DNA from: Paenibacillus brasilensis
GTDB taxonomy: Bacteria > Bacillota > Bacilli > Paenibacillales > Paenibacillaceae
Assembly (NCBI RefSeq): GCF_009363115.1
Contig: NZ_CP045298.1
Location: forward strand, 5,143,501-5,207,500
DNA length: 64,000 nt
Direction: 5' to 3'
Part shown: positions 8,801 through 18,349 of the stretch, piece by piece
How positions within the stretch are numbered: position 1 is the stretch's first letter
Layout of the letters: every line of letters begins with the position of its first letter
Program-made: the position numbers and the translations under genes
Notes under the pieces: generated by a model
The model's database searches: none
What the model saw: the letters and a program-made list of their open reading frames with translations, nothing else
What the model was told of the DNA's origin: nothing

Positions 8801-11800
8801 AATCGGGGTCGATGGGAACGTAGGCATATCCTGCTTTCATAATCGCCAGGATGGAGACAATGAATTCGGGAGAGCGTGGCAAGTATACTCCAATAAACCT
8901 CCCATTTCTAAACGGTTTGGTGTCGCATCGACTGTCTGCATCATCCGTTAGCTTATTGGCAATCTGCTGGGACATTAGGTTTAGGTCGTGGTAAGTCATA
9001 ACCTGGTTGTACGTAACAATTGCAGGCTGTGAAGGCCGCAGCTTCGCTTGTTCCTGAAACAAGTCAACAATAGAACGATCTCTGGGATATGCTGTATACG
9101 TATTGTTCCAGTCGTAGACGACTCGATCATATTCGTCTTTGCTTATAAAACACACATCTCCTACTTTATGATTCGGATGGTCCAGCACATATTGCAATGT
9201 ATTCAGCAGGTGCTCTTCCAACCGGCAAATCGTTTCTTGCTCTAATTGATCCGCATCGTAAATAAACTTGATGGTTATCTGTTCTCCGTCGTTGGCAATC
9301 GTGAGGGTCATCGGATAGTTGGTTTTTTCACGCTCCTCCATACCTGACATGTTTAATCCATTTTCAGGCTGCCGATAGTCGTTCATATAATTCTCGAATG
9401 CCACGATGCTGTAAAACATGGCATGTCCCTGAATAGCACTCCAGCCCTTCAGTTCGTTCAGACTCACATAGCTGTAGTCATTCAGCTTCTGAATGGTTTG
9501 GTGCAGCTCCTCTAGATATGCTGTAATGGTTTGCTCCACATTCCAGTGCATGACCAGAGGCAACGTATTAATCAACATGCCTGTGATTCGATCTGCTTTT
9601 GCCAGATCCGATCCCCTCCCGGACACGACCAGGCCAAAAACGGTTGTATCTGCATCATGATAGACCTGCAGCACTTTCCCCCATGCGAACTGTACCAACG
9701 TGTTTAATGAAACTTGTGTTTGCTGTACAAAAGCAGCGATACGATTGGTTAGGCTTGAATCAATATACAGAGTCTCGATTTGCTGGTTCTCAATCGGTTG
9801 ATGAACATCGGGAAGTATGCCTCCCTTCTTTACAGGCAGAAGAGTTGGCTCCGTTACATCTGCCAAATAATCATTCCAGAATAACCCAGCCTCCGTTCGA
9901 TCCTTACCGTTCAACCAACGAATGAAAGCGTCACAAGAATGGGACAAGCTACGACGTGGCATTATATTTTGCAGGCTACAATCATAGAGCTCATGAACCC
10001 GATTCAGCAGCAAGGGTAGGCTCCAACCGTCCAGCAATATATGATGATAGCTCCAGATCACCATCCACGCTTCCGGGGCAGTCTGAATCAGTGCTAGGCG
10101 ATATGCAGGCTTGCTCAGATCAAAACGGCGATTACGATCCTGTGCCATCCATCGTTCAATATATTCCTGTTGCCGTTCTGGCTGCTCTGCCGCAAAATCC
10201 AGGAACGTCCCATCCAATTCTGCTGTTCGGACAATGCATTGCAAGGGCTTGTCCAGCGATTCCCAAACGTAACATGTCCGCAAGCAATCATTTTCGGCAA
10301 TCACACTGTTCCATGCTTCCAGGTAACGGCTTACCTCCAGCCTGCCATGGTATTTCCAACGAACCTGCACGAAGTATTGATCAGAAGCGGGATGTTCTAA
10401 ATAATGGAATAGCAGACCTTTCTGTAAGGGACTTAAATACATCATTTTATCCAGACCATATTGCATGTGGTACTTGTATACGATCTGATCCAGCGTATGC
10501 TGCTCCAATGAAACCGACGGAAAATCACTTGGTGTAAACTCCTCATGTTCCGTCTGGCTGCAATCCTCGATAATGGCAAGCAGATATGACTTGAAAGCAT
10601 TTATCAATCGAGAAATGGTCGCTTCTGCATAGTGACGTTTGCTAAATTTCATAAATAAATGCAGTTTTCCATGAACAATGGAACAGTTGAGCTCCAATAG
10701 GCTTGTTCCATGATTAAGCGGCGAGCTATGATCCTGCGCAGCGTCACGTGTAAAACCTAACCACTCGTTTAGACCACTCGTATTTGCCTGATCAAATTGA
10801 CCCAAATAATTAAATAAAGCCAGAGGTTCGGAGGCTGCTAACTTGGTACGGACCTCTTCGTTCGGATGGCAATATCTCAAAGCACCGTATGATATACCAC
10901 GGTGAGGAATACAGCGCAACTGCTCTTTGACGGATTTAATCGTCTCTCCCAAGGAGCAACTGTCCCTAACCTGAATACATACCGGAAATATGGAGGTAAA
11001 CCAACCGATGGTTCTTGTCAGATCCATATCGGATACAAAATGCTCACGTCCATGACCTTCTAACCGAAACGCAATCGTCTTCTGTCCAGACCAAGCGGAA
11101 AGTGCCAGCGACCAGGCCGTAAGCAGCAGGTCGTTAATCTCGGTATGATAAGCCTGAGAGCAATGGTGCAAAAGCAACTGCGTATCGCTTTGAGTAAGCA
11201 TTGTCACGAATTCCGAAGATTCGCCGCTCTTTTTGTGATCTGGGCAACGATCTACCGGCAGCACAAATGCCGAGCTTTGAAGCTGTACTTGCTTCCAGTA
11301 CTCTAGATGATTTAGAATATTTTTATTTTTGGCATAATCCATCAATGCGGACTGCCAGTTTTTATATGGGTTTGAAACAGGAGGCAACGCTGTACCGTGA
11401 TACAATTGATATAATTCCTGAACTAATATTCTCCAAGACACTCCATCAATGACCAGATGATGAATCGTTATAAAAAGACGAGCATTACCATCAGGATGAC
11501 CTTGGATGATTCCTGCATACATCATCGTGCCTGTCTCATAATTCAGTTGTCTGTTCCATGCATTGCATATGCTTGTAATTTCAGATTCGGGGCAATTGAT
11601 TTGTTGAATAGTGTGGCTGGCAAGTTGAATGGAGGTATCTGCTCGGTAGCGCTGTGAATACGTATGCTCTCTGGCTGAGATCTCCATCGAAAGCTCTGGA
11701 TGCAGTCGAATCAATTGGTTGATGGCCGTTTCCAGCTGTGCGGGGTCACAATCACGGAGTAGTAAAAACAGCTGGGATTGATTGAAATAATCCGGTTCTA

Positions 11801-14480
11801 CGAACTGCTGCTCGAAAAACCAGTGCTGGATCGGCGTCAGACCAAATTCGCCCGTCAAATCAGCGATACACTCTTCCTTCTTCTCACAGTCTGCCCAAGT
11901 AGCCACAGCAGCTAAATCCTTAATGGTTGGGTACTCTGCAACTTGTCTTGGAGTAAGCATAATACCATCATCCCTGGCCATTGATACGACCTGAATGGCA
12001 AGAATCGAATCTCCCCCAACCGCGTAAAAATGATCGTTAACACCGATATCGCCTCTTTTTAAGATCTGCCGCCAAATTCGAAGCAGGCGCTGTTCAAACC
12101 CAGCCTCACCTGCTTCCGCAGCTTCCTCAGCAGGGACAAATAAGGTGGCTTTCGGATCGGGAAGAGCTCTACGATCAACTTTTCCGTTTGTATTTACTGG
12201 TAATGAATCCAGCTGACAAAAATAAGCTGGAACCATATAAGCAGGTAAAACAGAGCTTAAATACTGCGCCAGCTCGGCCTCTTTCAGCCTTTTTATGGCA
12301 GTAAAATACGCCACCAGTTTATGGTATGATTCATCCTTCCATGCTTTCACAACACATTGTCCAATGCCAGGATACTGGCGAAGCCAATGCTCTATTTCTC
12401 CCAGTTCGATACGATAGCCTCTGATTTTGATCTGTTCATCACTGCGGCCGATAAATACCAGTTCACCGTTCGGCGTCCATTTCACAATGTCTCCGGTTTT
12501 ATATAACCGCTCTGTCTGTGCTGGATACTCCCTGCCCATGACAATCTGTTTGTGAACGAAGCGTTCCTGGGTCAGCTCATCACGATTCAAGTATCCTCTG
12601 GCAAGTCCTATTCCACCCACCCACAGCTCGCCAGGAACACCGACTGGTACAGGATTGCCAAATGAATTCAATACAAACAATCGTTTGTTATAAACGGGTT
12701 TGCCGATCGTAATTCCTTTCCCAGGCTTGCATACAGATGTGGAACAAATGACCGTGACTTCGGTCGGACCGTAAGCGTTCACAAACAGTCTTCCTTTTCC
12801 CCAATAGTCCACAATATCCGATGTACAGGGCTCTCCCGCAGATACGATTGTGCGCAGTTCAGGCAGATCTCTTTGTTTCATCGTTCGCAGCACAGACGGT
12901 GTCAGCATGGCAATGTTGATATTCTTCTCTTCAAGAACGTCTGAAATATCCGCATAAGGCGGCAGCTCCTTATCCGATAGCACAACAAGTGTCCCGCCTA
13001 CGGTTAACGTTCCAATCCATTCGTAGACTGAAGCGTCGAAACTGATGGAGGCGAATTGCATGACTCTGGAGTCAGGGCTAATACCGAACTTTTCAACAAG
13101 GTAAGGGATTAGAGTAACAAGTCCAGCGTGTTCAATAAGGGTCCCCTTCGGATTTCCAGTGGAACCGGATGTGTATATAACATAAGCCAGGTCATTCTGT
13201 TTCACCCGCGGTTTAACGCGAATATTTAAGTTCTCATCGGGATGATAACGCGGCTGCATCAGGCATTCATCCACACAAATCAGCGAATGCGTTTCCATAC
13301 TATTTCGAGAAATAAACGGATTCAGTTTGGTCACTAGTTTGCTATGCGTTATAATCATTTTCGCCTGCGCATCTTCTAAAATAAATCGAATCCGTTCTCC
13401 AGGATATTGGGGATCTATCGGAAGATAAGCGGCTCCCGCCTTCATAACCCCTATCATCACCGGGATTACATCCAAACTTCTATCCATGAAAATGGCAATT
13501 AACGTGCCAGGCGGCAAAACTTCATGCTCCTGTATCGAAAGCGACTCCAAAATCGCGCGGCTGATTTGATTTGCCCGTTGATTTAACTCAAAGTAGGTCA
13601 ACTTGAGCTCTCCAAACTCCAATGCAATCGTCTCGGGTGTTCTGGCAGCCTGCTCCTCTATCAGATGAACCACAGTTTTATCCAAGGGATATGCTTGTTC
13701 TGTATCATTCCATTGTTGCATCTGCTTGTATTCTTTTGTGGTCAGCATGGGGTGAAAGAGTACCTTTTTCGCCGGAAGATGGAGTATATTTTCCAGTAGG
13801 ATTTGAAAATGGTCTGCGAGTCTAGCCATCTGTCTTTTTCCGAAATGTCTGCCATTATACTGTATTGTACACTCCAATATATCTGGACCATAACGGTAGC
13901 AGAATGCAATCTCTGGTTGATTTACACTGCACAAGGGAGCTGGCGTTTTTGTGTTCGAACTTGGATACGAGAAGTCACCACACGTTTCTACGATGCCCAC
14001 ATTGAAATAATCTTCATCTATTCCTGATGGGGAATCGACCTTCGTTGGCTGTGAAAAAGCCTCTATCCGCTCGTTACTATGTCGTTTGACCCATTCTGCC
14101 TTTACCCTTTGCATTAAGGAAAGAAGATGATCTTCCCTCTGAATATGGATAAAAAGTGGATAATCCCGACGACATGCTCCCCCCTCTTTGTCTGATATCA
14201 CGGAATATAAAACAGGTACAGCATATTGATTGGCGTAATGGGATAGAAGTACAGACCATATGGATGTTATAAAAGCAGGCATGCCCAGCTGATGCTGCTG
14301 TACAAATTCTATAATCGCTTTGACCTGACTTGTTCTCAAACGAATTTTGTAAAGTATTTGATCTTTATCTTTAGGCTGTCCCGTATTCCCCCTGCAATGA
14401 GAAAATAAAGGCAAGTACCGTGGGTTATTGTCCGGCATACCAGACAAACTCTGAATAGCAGTAATGGAAGATTCGATCAT
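5847..14480 (-). CDS. Non-ribosomal peptide synthetase, half-C-A-T-E-C-A-T-C/E-like
   Basis: 2877 residues. Order by motif: N-terminal half condensation lobe (about 1-265, without HHxxxDG); A1 (about 270-780, core YTSGSTGNPKG near 435); T1 (GGDS, Ser825); epimerization domain (HHLVIDGVSW near 1007, FNYLGQ later); C (HHILLDGWS near 1478); A2 (YTSGSTGKPKG near 1965); T2 (GGHS, Ser2360); terminal condensation-superfamily domain (HHLIFDGIS near 2556, about 2430-2877) that resembles E domains in its second half. No thioesterase or reductase. By eye, the A1 pocket reads about D-A-Y-M-V-A-A-V-I-K (hydrophobic/aromatic, unassigned) and A2 about D-A-F-W-A-G-L-T-F-K (valine-like). The E domain predicts a D-residue from module A1. 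The ATG has AGGAGAGG 8 nt upstream and lies 3 nt after the stop of the first NRPS. Confidence 0.93.
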   Translation of the reverse strand: MIESSITAIQSLSGMPDNNPRYLPLFSHCRGNTGQPKDKDQILYKIRLRTSQVKAIIEFVQQHQLGMPAFITSIWSVLLSHYANQYAVPVLYSVISDKEGGACRRDYPLFIHIQREDHLLSLMQRVKAEWVKRHSNERIEAFSQPTKVDSPSGIDEDYFNVGIVETCGDFSYPSSNTKTPAPLCSVNQPEIAFCYRYGPDILECTIQYNGRHFGKRQMARLADHFQILLENILHLPAKKVLFHPMLTTKEYKQMQQWNDTEQAYPLDKTVVHLIEEQAARTPETIALEFGELKLTYFELNQRANQISRAILESLSIQEHEVLPPGTLIAIFMDRSLDVIPVMIGVMKAGAAYLPIDPQYPGERIRFILEDAQAKMIITHSKLVTKLNPFISRNSMETHSLICVDECLMQPRYHPDENLNIRVKPRVKQNDLAYVIYTSGSTGNPKGTLIEHAGLVTLIPYLVEKFGISPDSRVMQFASISFDASVYEWIGTLTVGGTLVVLSDKELPPYADISDVLEEKNINIAMLTPSVLRTMKQRDLPELRTIVSAGEPCTSDIVDYWGKGRLFVNAYGPTEVTVICSTSVCKPGKGITIGKPVYNKRLFVLNSFGNPVPVGVPGELWVGGIGLARGYLNRDELTQERFVHKQIVMGREYPAQTERLYKTGDIVKWTPNGELVFIGRSDEQIKIRGYRIELGEIEHWLRQYPGIGQCVVKAWKDESYHKLVAYFTAIKRLKEAELAQYLSSVLPAYMVPAYFCQLDSLPVNTNGKVDRRALPDPKATLFVPAEEAAEAGEAGFEQRLLRIWRQILKRGDIGVNDHFYAVGGDSILAIQVVSMARDDGIMLTPRQVAEYPTIKDLAAVATWADCEKKEECIADLTGEFGLTPIQHWFFEQQFVEPDYFNQSQLFLLLRDCDPAQLETAINQLIRLHPELSMEISAREHTYSQRYRADTSIQLASHTIQQINCPESEITSICNAWNRQLNYETGTMMYAGIIQGHPDGNARLFITIHHLVIDGVSWRILVQELYQLYHGTALPPVSNPYKNWQSALMDYAKNKNILNHLEYWKQVQLQSSAFVLPVDRCPDHKKSGESSEFVTMLTQSDTQLLLHHCSQAYHTEINDLLLTAWSLALSAWSGQKTIAFRLEGHGREHFVSDMDLTRTIGWFTSIFPVCIQVRDSCSLGETIKSVKEQLRCIPHRGISYGALRYCHPNEEVRTKLAASEPLALFNYLGQFDQANTSGLNEWLGFTRDAAQDHSSPLNHGTSLLELNCSIVHGKLHLFMKFSKRHYAEATISRLINAFKSYLLAIIEDCSQTEHEEFTPSDFPSVSLEQHTLDQIVYKYHMQYGLDKMMYLSPLQKGLLFHYLEHPASDQYFVQVRWKYHGRLEVSRYLEAWNSVIAENDCLRTCYVWESLDKPLQCIVRTAELDGTFLDFAAEQPERQQEYIERWMAQDRNRRFDLSKPAYRLALIQTAPEAWMVIWSYHHILLDGWSLPLLLNRVHELYDCSLQNIMPRRSLSHSCDAFIRWLNGKDRTEAGLFWNDYLADVTEPTLLPVKKGGILPDVHQPIENQQIETLYIDSSLTNRIAAFVQQTQVSLNTLVQFAWGKVLQVYHDADTTVFGLVVSGRGSDLAKADRITGMLINTLPLVMHWNVEQTITAYLEELHQTIQKLNDYSYVSLNELKGWSAIQGHAMFYSIVAFENYMNDYRQPENGLNMSGMEEREKTNYPMTLTIANDGEQITIKFIYDADQLEQETICRLEEHLLNTLQYVLDHPNHKVGDVCFISKDEYDRVVYDWNNTYTAYPRDRSIVDLFQEQAKLRPSQPAIVTYNQVMTYHDLNLMSQQIANKLTDDADSRCDTKPFRNGRFIGVYLPRSPEFIVSILAIMKAGYAYVPIDPDFPAARTRELVEDARLDTIITSQQGAESILEACEGIHLKLMYTEHFDQAEVVPHEEKRNITAPAPNDLAYLLYTSGSTGKPKGVMVEHRNVIRLVKNTSYFSFSSDIRLLYTGSPVFDASTFEIWGTLLNGGQLFVVSKDDLLNIHMLEQRMKLWEINTLWLSSALCNHWIEENERMFAGLRSLAVGGNVLSVKHINRIRLAYPELSILNLYGPTENTTFSTSYRIEEPFEQNIPIGKPISNSTCYILDKRGRIQPVGAVGELYVGGDGVARGYWQQNQLTQRVFILNPYTSAKDRERGVNLVLYRTGDQARWLPDGNIEFIGRIDDQVKLRGYRIEPGEIEFRLGSYPVVKECLVVARELYGELRLIAYYTAEEEEPEGQLQSFMADGLPSYMLPFRYVWLRSFPLTINGKINRKKLPLPAIQNSGIESNSGPLTEIEQIIKEIWSRVLKLDQIGKADHFYALGGHSLSALRIASLLQKSGYPVTVNQIFREQTIERLALSLSRELADTGAVLCPNKNIPSSQSTKKGYPNNGFPLSAVQRRFFQRDLTNRNMFNVPYLALLKKYISRELLNTSLEALWNKHVALRLSFSPLDHDEWYQYEQNMSVEQVVSYVDLQVIPGSHDAFLSEYCAKVQHEFNIEEGPLWKVVLFDHYGQEKRQVILLLFHHLIFDGISLNILLEDLKHLLLPGMGSDLALHGGEESSYRDWCMALTQYTAKDIPSKAAIYWRRVVEGGKSLEVDRDSEIEPLHCHMTTITQDLLEGEGHISLLKSLAVKQHTTPLSILLTALSQACFQLKKQSDLLLHVMSYQRESFLPGIVIDRTIGFFAGAYPIRIQTPEEELSKNWETMLGDVKQTLQHIPSEGLDYFILRYMIQDMYPNTEPLQDGTHMLFHYQSEEMDGLADDLYEPLTLPYGNTNAPDNPSAYKLNMTASLKHDRLSLTCYYSSLHYEDQTIAKLVRLISGWLRQSMGAHPNTMIVERSFRL

Positions 14481-14483
14481 TTA

Positions 14484-17400
14484 TTAAACCTCTCCTATCT
14501 GGGATGCTATACCAGCCGCTTGATAAAAAGCAGTCCTGACTTCCTCAACCTCTATCTCGTAGCTGCAGCGCATAGAAAAAATAAGACCGTCCATGTAGGA
14601 GGAAGCAATGCAGTTGAACAGTGAATAGATCGGGAGCGGATTCGGTTGCTTTATGACAGCATCATCGTAATAATGACTGTACTTCAGGCCTTCCCTGGTA
14701 CTATTGGCTAAATAGTTAAACATGAATACATCTAGGTGCTCATACTGCTTCCCAAACTGTACAAGTTTTCGGGTCCGCTCCCACTGTTTTTTGTAAGCAG
14801 GGCTTGTAAGTAGATCCATAAAATTGATAGTATGGCGTTTTAATAAATCCAGCCTGCTTCTGACAGACTGCAGCATTTCATCTGGATTCTGCTTCATATC
14901 CATCAACATAGGCACAAAATCAATAAATTCACCAACCGTGTTATAATACGCCGCCTCGTCATACCTTCTTCCATCATATAAAAATAACAATGGCAGCTTA
15001 TCCATGCCTAAATAAGTTTGCAAGCCCCTTGTATAGACAGAAAGCGCCAACTCTAAAGATGGGTTTTCAGCCGGGATGCTCACGCTAAACAGATAGGCTT
15101 CGGTGCTCGTTCTTAGCTTGAGGGATCGTAAAAGGTCCTGCTTGCTTTTTTGAAACGCTTCCAGCTGAAAGGATGTCATCAATTCTTGTTCCGTAATTCG
15201 TTTGGGCCCACTTTGGATTTGTTTCACATACTCTGCATAGGGCTTCCCTTCATCGGTAGGAAAGGATTGGTTCTGAAGCAGGCTTCTGTAGCAAGCAAGC
15301 ATCTGTCGTTCAGCCACCTCCGAGGTCACCCGATCACATATAGCATGATGATAAAGAGTTATGACGTAATGCTCACGCAGATTTCGTTTCAGCACAAACA
15401 TGTGAAACAAAGTATGCTCTCCGATGTATCGGGTATTTGTAATGTAATCATTTATCATTTCCGAAAAGGGCCCACAGGGACTGCTATCCGACACGTCGAT
15501 GATCTTAAGTTTTGGCAGGTTAGCGTCAGGAAGTACATACTCTCTCCAAAATGTCCACCCATCTCTTGGGACAGGGACGCTTCTCAGTAATCCTTGACTT
15601 TGTACAAATTGAGCGTAGGCCTGATTCAGAAAATCATAATTCACATACTCGTCCAGCCGAAAAATGCCTACACTGGGTGGTGTATGAAACGAAATTTGCA
15701 TTTGTTGAATTCCACTGAGTGGATATTCTTGTGCCACTTGTCCCGTTAGAACCCATTGATCTTTTCTCCAATAATCGTCCTCCAGCTGCTTGCGAAACCT
15801 TGCTACTTTATCCGTATCCATGCCTTTCAAGTCCAGACACTGGAAAAACACCTCTTCATTGATGGTCCAGTATTGATCATCCATTTTAGATTTTTGATGC
15901 ATTGGTACAATATAGTGTGGTAATAGTTCTTTAGCAATTTTCCCATCCATGATCCGTATGATATGGTTAACGTCAATGTCAGCGTCAGGGCCCGAGTAAA
16001 GCACCTGAATATCTCTAACTTCGTGAAGGAAATCTCGCACCTGATATTTCACCAGCTCGTAAACACCCCCTGTTTCTTGGTGCAGCCAAGAAATCATTTC
16101 TTGTTTGGTTTCTATGATGCCCTGTTGCTTTTTGGAGCGTTCATCATGATAAGCCGAATGAAGATAAGCAGCGAGGGCCCGGATCGTTTTATAGTGGTAT
16201 ATATCTGTCAAAGTGGTATGAAATCCTGCCCGCTCCATTCTCGACATCAGCGTAAGTGCATGAATAGAATGTCCGCCGAGGTCAAAGAAGCTATCTAAAA
16301 CACTGAACTGCTGAATACCTAACACATCCTGCCAGATTTCCATCAGCTTGGCTTCCAGCCCTGGCTCAGGGGACACGTATGCTGCTCCAGTATGCAAATT
16401 ACCTTTAAGAGCCAACAGTGCCTTGCGATCCAGCTTTCCATTCAGTGTCAGCGGCATCTGTTCTAATTGCATAAAAAAAGATGGAATCATATAGCTCGGC
16501 AGCTTTGCAGAGAGAGTGTTTTTAAGTTCATCTGATGTCAGCATTTGGTTCGCAGTAAAGTACGCTGCCAGCTGCTTCTGACCCGTCTCATCTTCACGCG
16601 CGATAACAGCGGCTTCCTGGATATCATTAATTTTTAATAGATGTGACTCTACTTCTCCTGGCTCAATTCGGAAGCCTCTTATTTTTACTTGATCGTCGAT
16701 CCGTCCGATATATTCGATATTTCCGTCCGTTTGCTCTTTTACCCAATCTCCGGTTCGGTACAACCTGCCTCCCGGCACCCATGGAGACTGAATAAACCTT
16801 TCCTGTGTCAACTCGGGGCGGTTCAAATAACCTCTAACTAATCCATCCCCGGCAATGCATAGTTCACCTGCAACTCCTTGTGGCAGAAGGTGCTGATCAT
16901 GATCCAGAATGTAAACCGACGTATTACTGATTGGTTTGCCAATCGGGATGGTATTGGCATTTTCGTCCAAATGATCAATCCGGTAAAAAGTTGCAAATAC
17001 CGTGCTCTCAGTCGGTCCGTAGACATGAATTAAACGACCGGGGCCTAGGTGGGTAAATGCTTTACGCACATGGCTGACCGACACCTTTTCACCGCCGAAT
17101 AGCAAGGCTTCAAGTGTTGCAAAGCAATCGGGATCAATATCCACCAATGCATTAAAAAGCGCTGTCGTAATGAAGCATTTCGTGATTTGTTGTGTCCGTA
17201 GTACGCGTGACAGCTCACGTGCATTCATGATTTGAGCTTGTGGGGTCAAAACGAGGGTGGCTCCATTAAGCAGAGCCCCGTATATACCAAATGTAGAACC
17301 ATCAAACGAAAAACTGGCCATTTGTGATATACGATCTTTAGTCGCAAATTGGATGTAATTCGTCTTTTTAACAACCCGAGTAATATTATAATGCATTGTC

Positions 17401-17927
17401 AGGTTTCCCTTAGGCTCGCCCGTAGAGCCAGACGTGTACATAATGCAAGCCAGCGCATCTGAACTATGAATAGATGTGAGATTCTCTGTTTCTTCTCCAT
17501 AATTTTGCTGGTTCGTTAAATCCAGCACAAGAGCATCAAGCCCCACTTGTTGGTTAATTGGCAGCCGGGTTAGCAGAAGCTTTGCGCCAGAATCTGTCAG
17601 CATATAGCGTAGACGTTCCTTGGGATATTCGGGGTCAATGGGCACATAGGCTCCCCCGGCTTTTAAAATCCCAAAAATCCCGACGATCATCTCCAATGAG
17701 CACTCGGCTATAATCCCTACAGGCTCGTCTGTATCTACGCCTTTGGCCCGCAGAACGCGTGCAAGTTGATTGGCCTGTTTGTTTAGATCAGCATACGTCA
17801 AGTGCTTGTCTCCAAATACGACTGCCACTTGCTCCGGTGAGCGCTCGACCTGCTCCTCAAACAATTGATGAATTGTTTGATCCCGTGGGTAATCCGCTAA
17901 TGTACCGTGTAACATGCTTAACTTCAT
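14484..17927 (-). CDS. Non-ribosomal peptide synthetase, A-T-insert-C
   Basis: 1147 residues that begin directly with an adenylation domain (core YTSGSTGEPKG near 164), as in a loading module. It continues with a carrier domain (GGHS, Ser554), an unusual insert of about 130 residues (about 600-730, no recognised domain), and a condensation domain with HHAICDR near 861. By eye, the pocket reads about D-G-F-F-L-G-V-V-F-K, like isoleucine/valine-activating domains. The ATG at 17927 directly abuts a GGGAGAGGGAG tract; the in-frame ATG at 17915 is an alternative with better spacing. It is the first gene of the operon with the second NRPS and the GT17 gene. No MbtH-like, Sfp or exporter gene lies next to it. 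Confidence 0.92.
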   Translation of the reverse strand: MKLSMLHGTLADYPRDQTIHQLFEEQVERSPEQVAVVFGDKHLTYADLNKQANQLARVLRAKGVDTDEPVGIIAECSLEMIVGIFGILKAGGAYVPIDPEYPKERLRYMLTDSGAKLLLTRLPINQQVGLDALVLDLTNQQNYGEETENLTSIHSSDALACIMYTSGSTGEPKGNLTMHYNITRVVKKTNYIQFATKDRISQMASFSFDGSTFGIYGALLNGATLVLTPQAQIMNARELSRVLRTQQITKCFITTALFNALVDIDPDCFATLEALLFGGEKVSVSHVRKAFTHLGPGRLIHVYGPTESTVFATFYRIDHLDENANTIPIGKPISNTSVYILDHDQHLLPQGVAGELCIAGDGLVRGYLNRPELTQERFIQSPWVPGGRLYRTGDWVKEQTDGNIEYIGRIDDQVKIRGFRIEPGEVESHLLKINDIQEAAVIAREDETGQKQLAAYFTANQMLTSDELKNTLSAKLPSYMIPSFFMQLEQMPLTLNGKLDRKALLALKGNLHTGAAYVSPEPGLEAKLMEIWQDVLGIQQFSVLDSFFDLGGHSIHALTLMSRMERAGFHTTLTDIYHYKTIRALAAYLHSAYHDERSKKQQGIIETKQEMISWLHQETGGVYELVKYQVRDFLHEVRDIQVLYSGPDADIDVNHIIRIMDGKIAKELLPHYIVPMHQKSKMDDQYWTINEEVFFQCLDLKGMDTDKVARFRKQLEDDYWRKDQWVLTGQVAQEYPLSGIQQMQISFHTPPSVGIFRLDEYVNYDFLNQAYAQFVQSQGLLRSVPVPRDGWTFWREYVLPDANLPKLKIIDVSDSSPCGPFSEMINDYITNTRYIGEHTLFHMFVLKRNLREHYVITLYHHAICDRVTSEVAERQMLACYRSLLQNQSFPTDEGKPYAEYVKQIQSGPKRITEQELMTSFQLEAFQKSKQDLLRSLKLRTSTEAYLFSVSIPAENPSLELALSVYTRGLQTYLGMDKLPLLFLYDGRRYDEAAYYNTVGEFIDFVPMLMDMKQNPDEMLQSVRSRLDLLKRHTINFMDLLTSPAYKKQWERTRKLVQFGKQYEHLDVFMFNYLANSTREGLKYSHYYDDAVIKQPNPLPIYSLFNCIASSYMDGLIFSMRCSYEIEVEEVRTAFYQAAGIASQIGEV

Positions 17928-18004
17928 CTCCCTCTCCCATTAACATTCATATCAATTAAGGCTTGCTCCATGAGGCGTAGAAGTCATTTATGGATAAACT
18001 ATAA

Positions 18005-18217
18005 TCACAACTTTACATTAAAATGGGAATTTAGCTGGAGGAGAAGAAATGACATCAGGTGTAGCATTCCCGGCATCCCTAGAAATTCAAGTTCGCCATG
18101 AGCAATCAAATATTGAATCCGATATTCCAAAAAGGTATCGCTTCTTAGCTGCGGCCATTGTGTTAACGCCTCAGTAGTCTTCATCAAAATTTGAGTTATT
18201 GTTAGATGACAAGTCAT
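18005..18217 (-). CDS. Small protein of unknown function, possible DUF3658-like fragment
   Basis: 70 codons with AAAGGAGG only 3 nt from the ATG. The middle section (WPQLRSDTFLEYRIQYLIAHGELEFLG) resembles the ends of DUF1835/DUF3658 proteins, after which the reading frame looks non-coding. It lies between the NRPS operon and glutaminase, and its 3' end overlaps a duplicated copy of the glutaminase start region read on the other strand. It may be a decayed fragment; I cannot assign a function. Confidence 0.3.
   Translation of the reverse strand: MTCHLTITQILMKTTEALTQWPQLRSDTFLEYRIQYLIAHGELEFLGMPGMLHLMSFLLLQLNSHFNVKL
18035..18056 (+). repeat. Extra copy of the glutaminase ribosome site and start
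   Basis: CTGGAGGAGAAGAAATGACA plus TC matches 18336-18357, the glsA ribosome site and first codons, at 21 of 22 positions. Here it leads into a short open frame unrelated to GlsA. Confidence 0.75.
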
Positions 18218-18349
18218 CTACCTCCTTTCATCCAATCCAATTAGAGCTTGTCTTTCGACCGAAAATTTCTTTAGAATAAGTGTATAGCTATCACTTAATG
18301 CTCTACAATAACAATACCACAGGATGGTTACTCGACTGGAGGAAAAGAA

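Noticed and set aside
13686..14480. Complete condensation domain at the start of the second NRPS
   Set aside because: The N-lobe and the HHxxxDG motif are absent; only the C-lobe is present.
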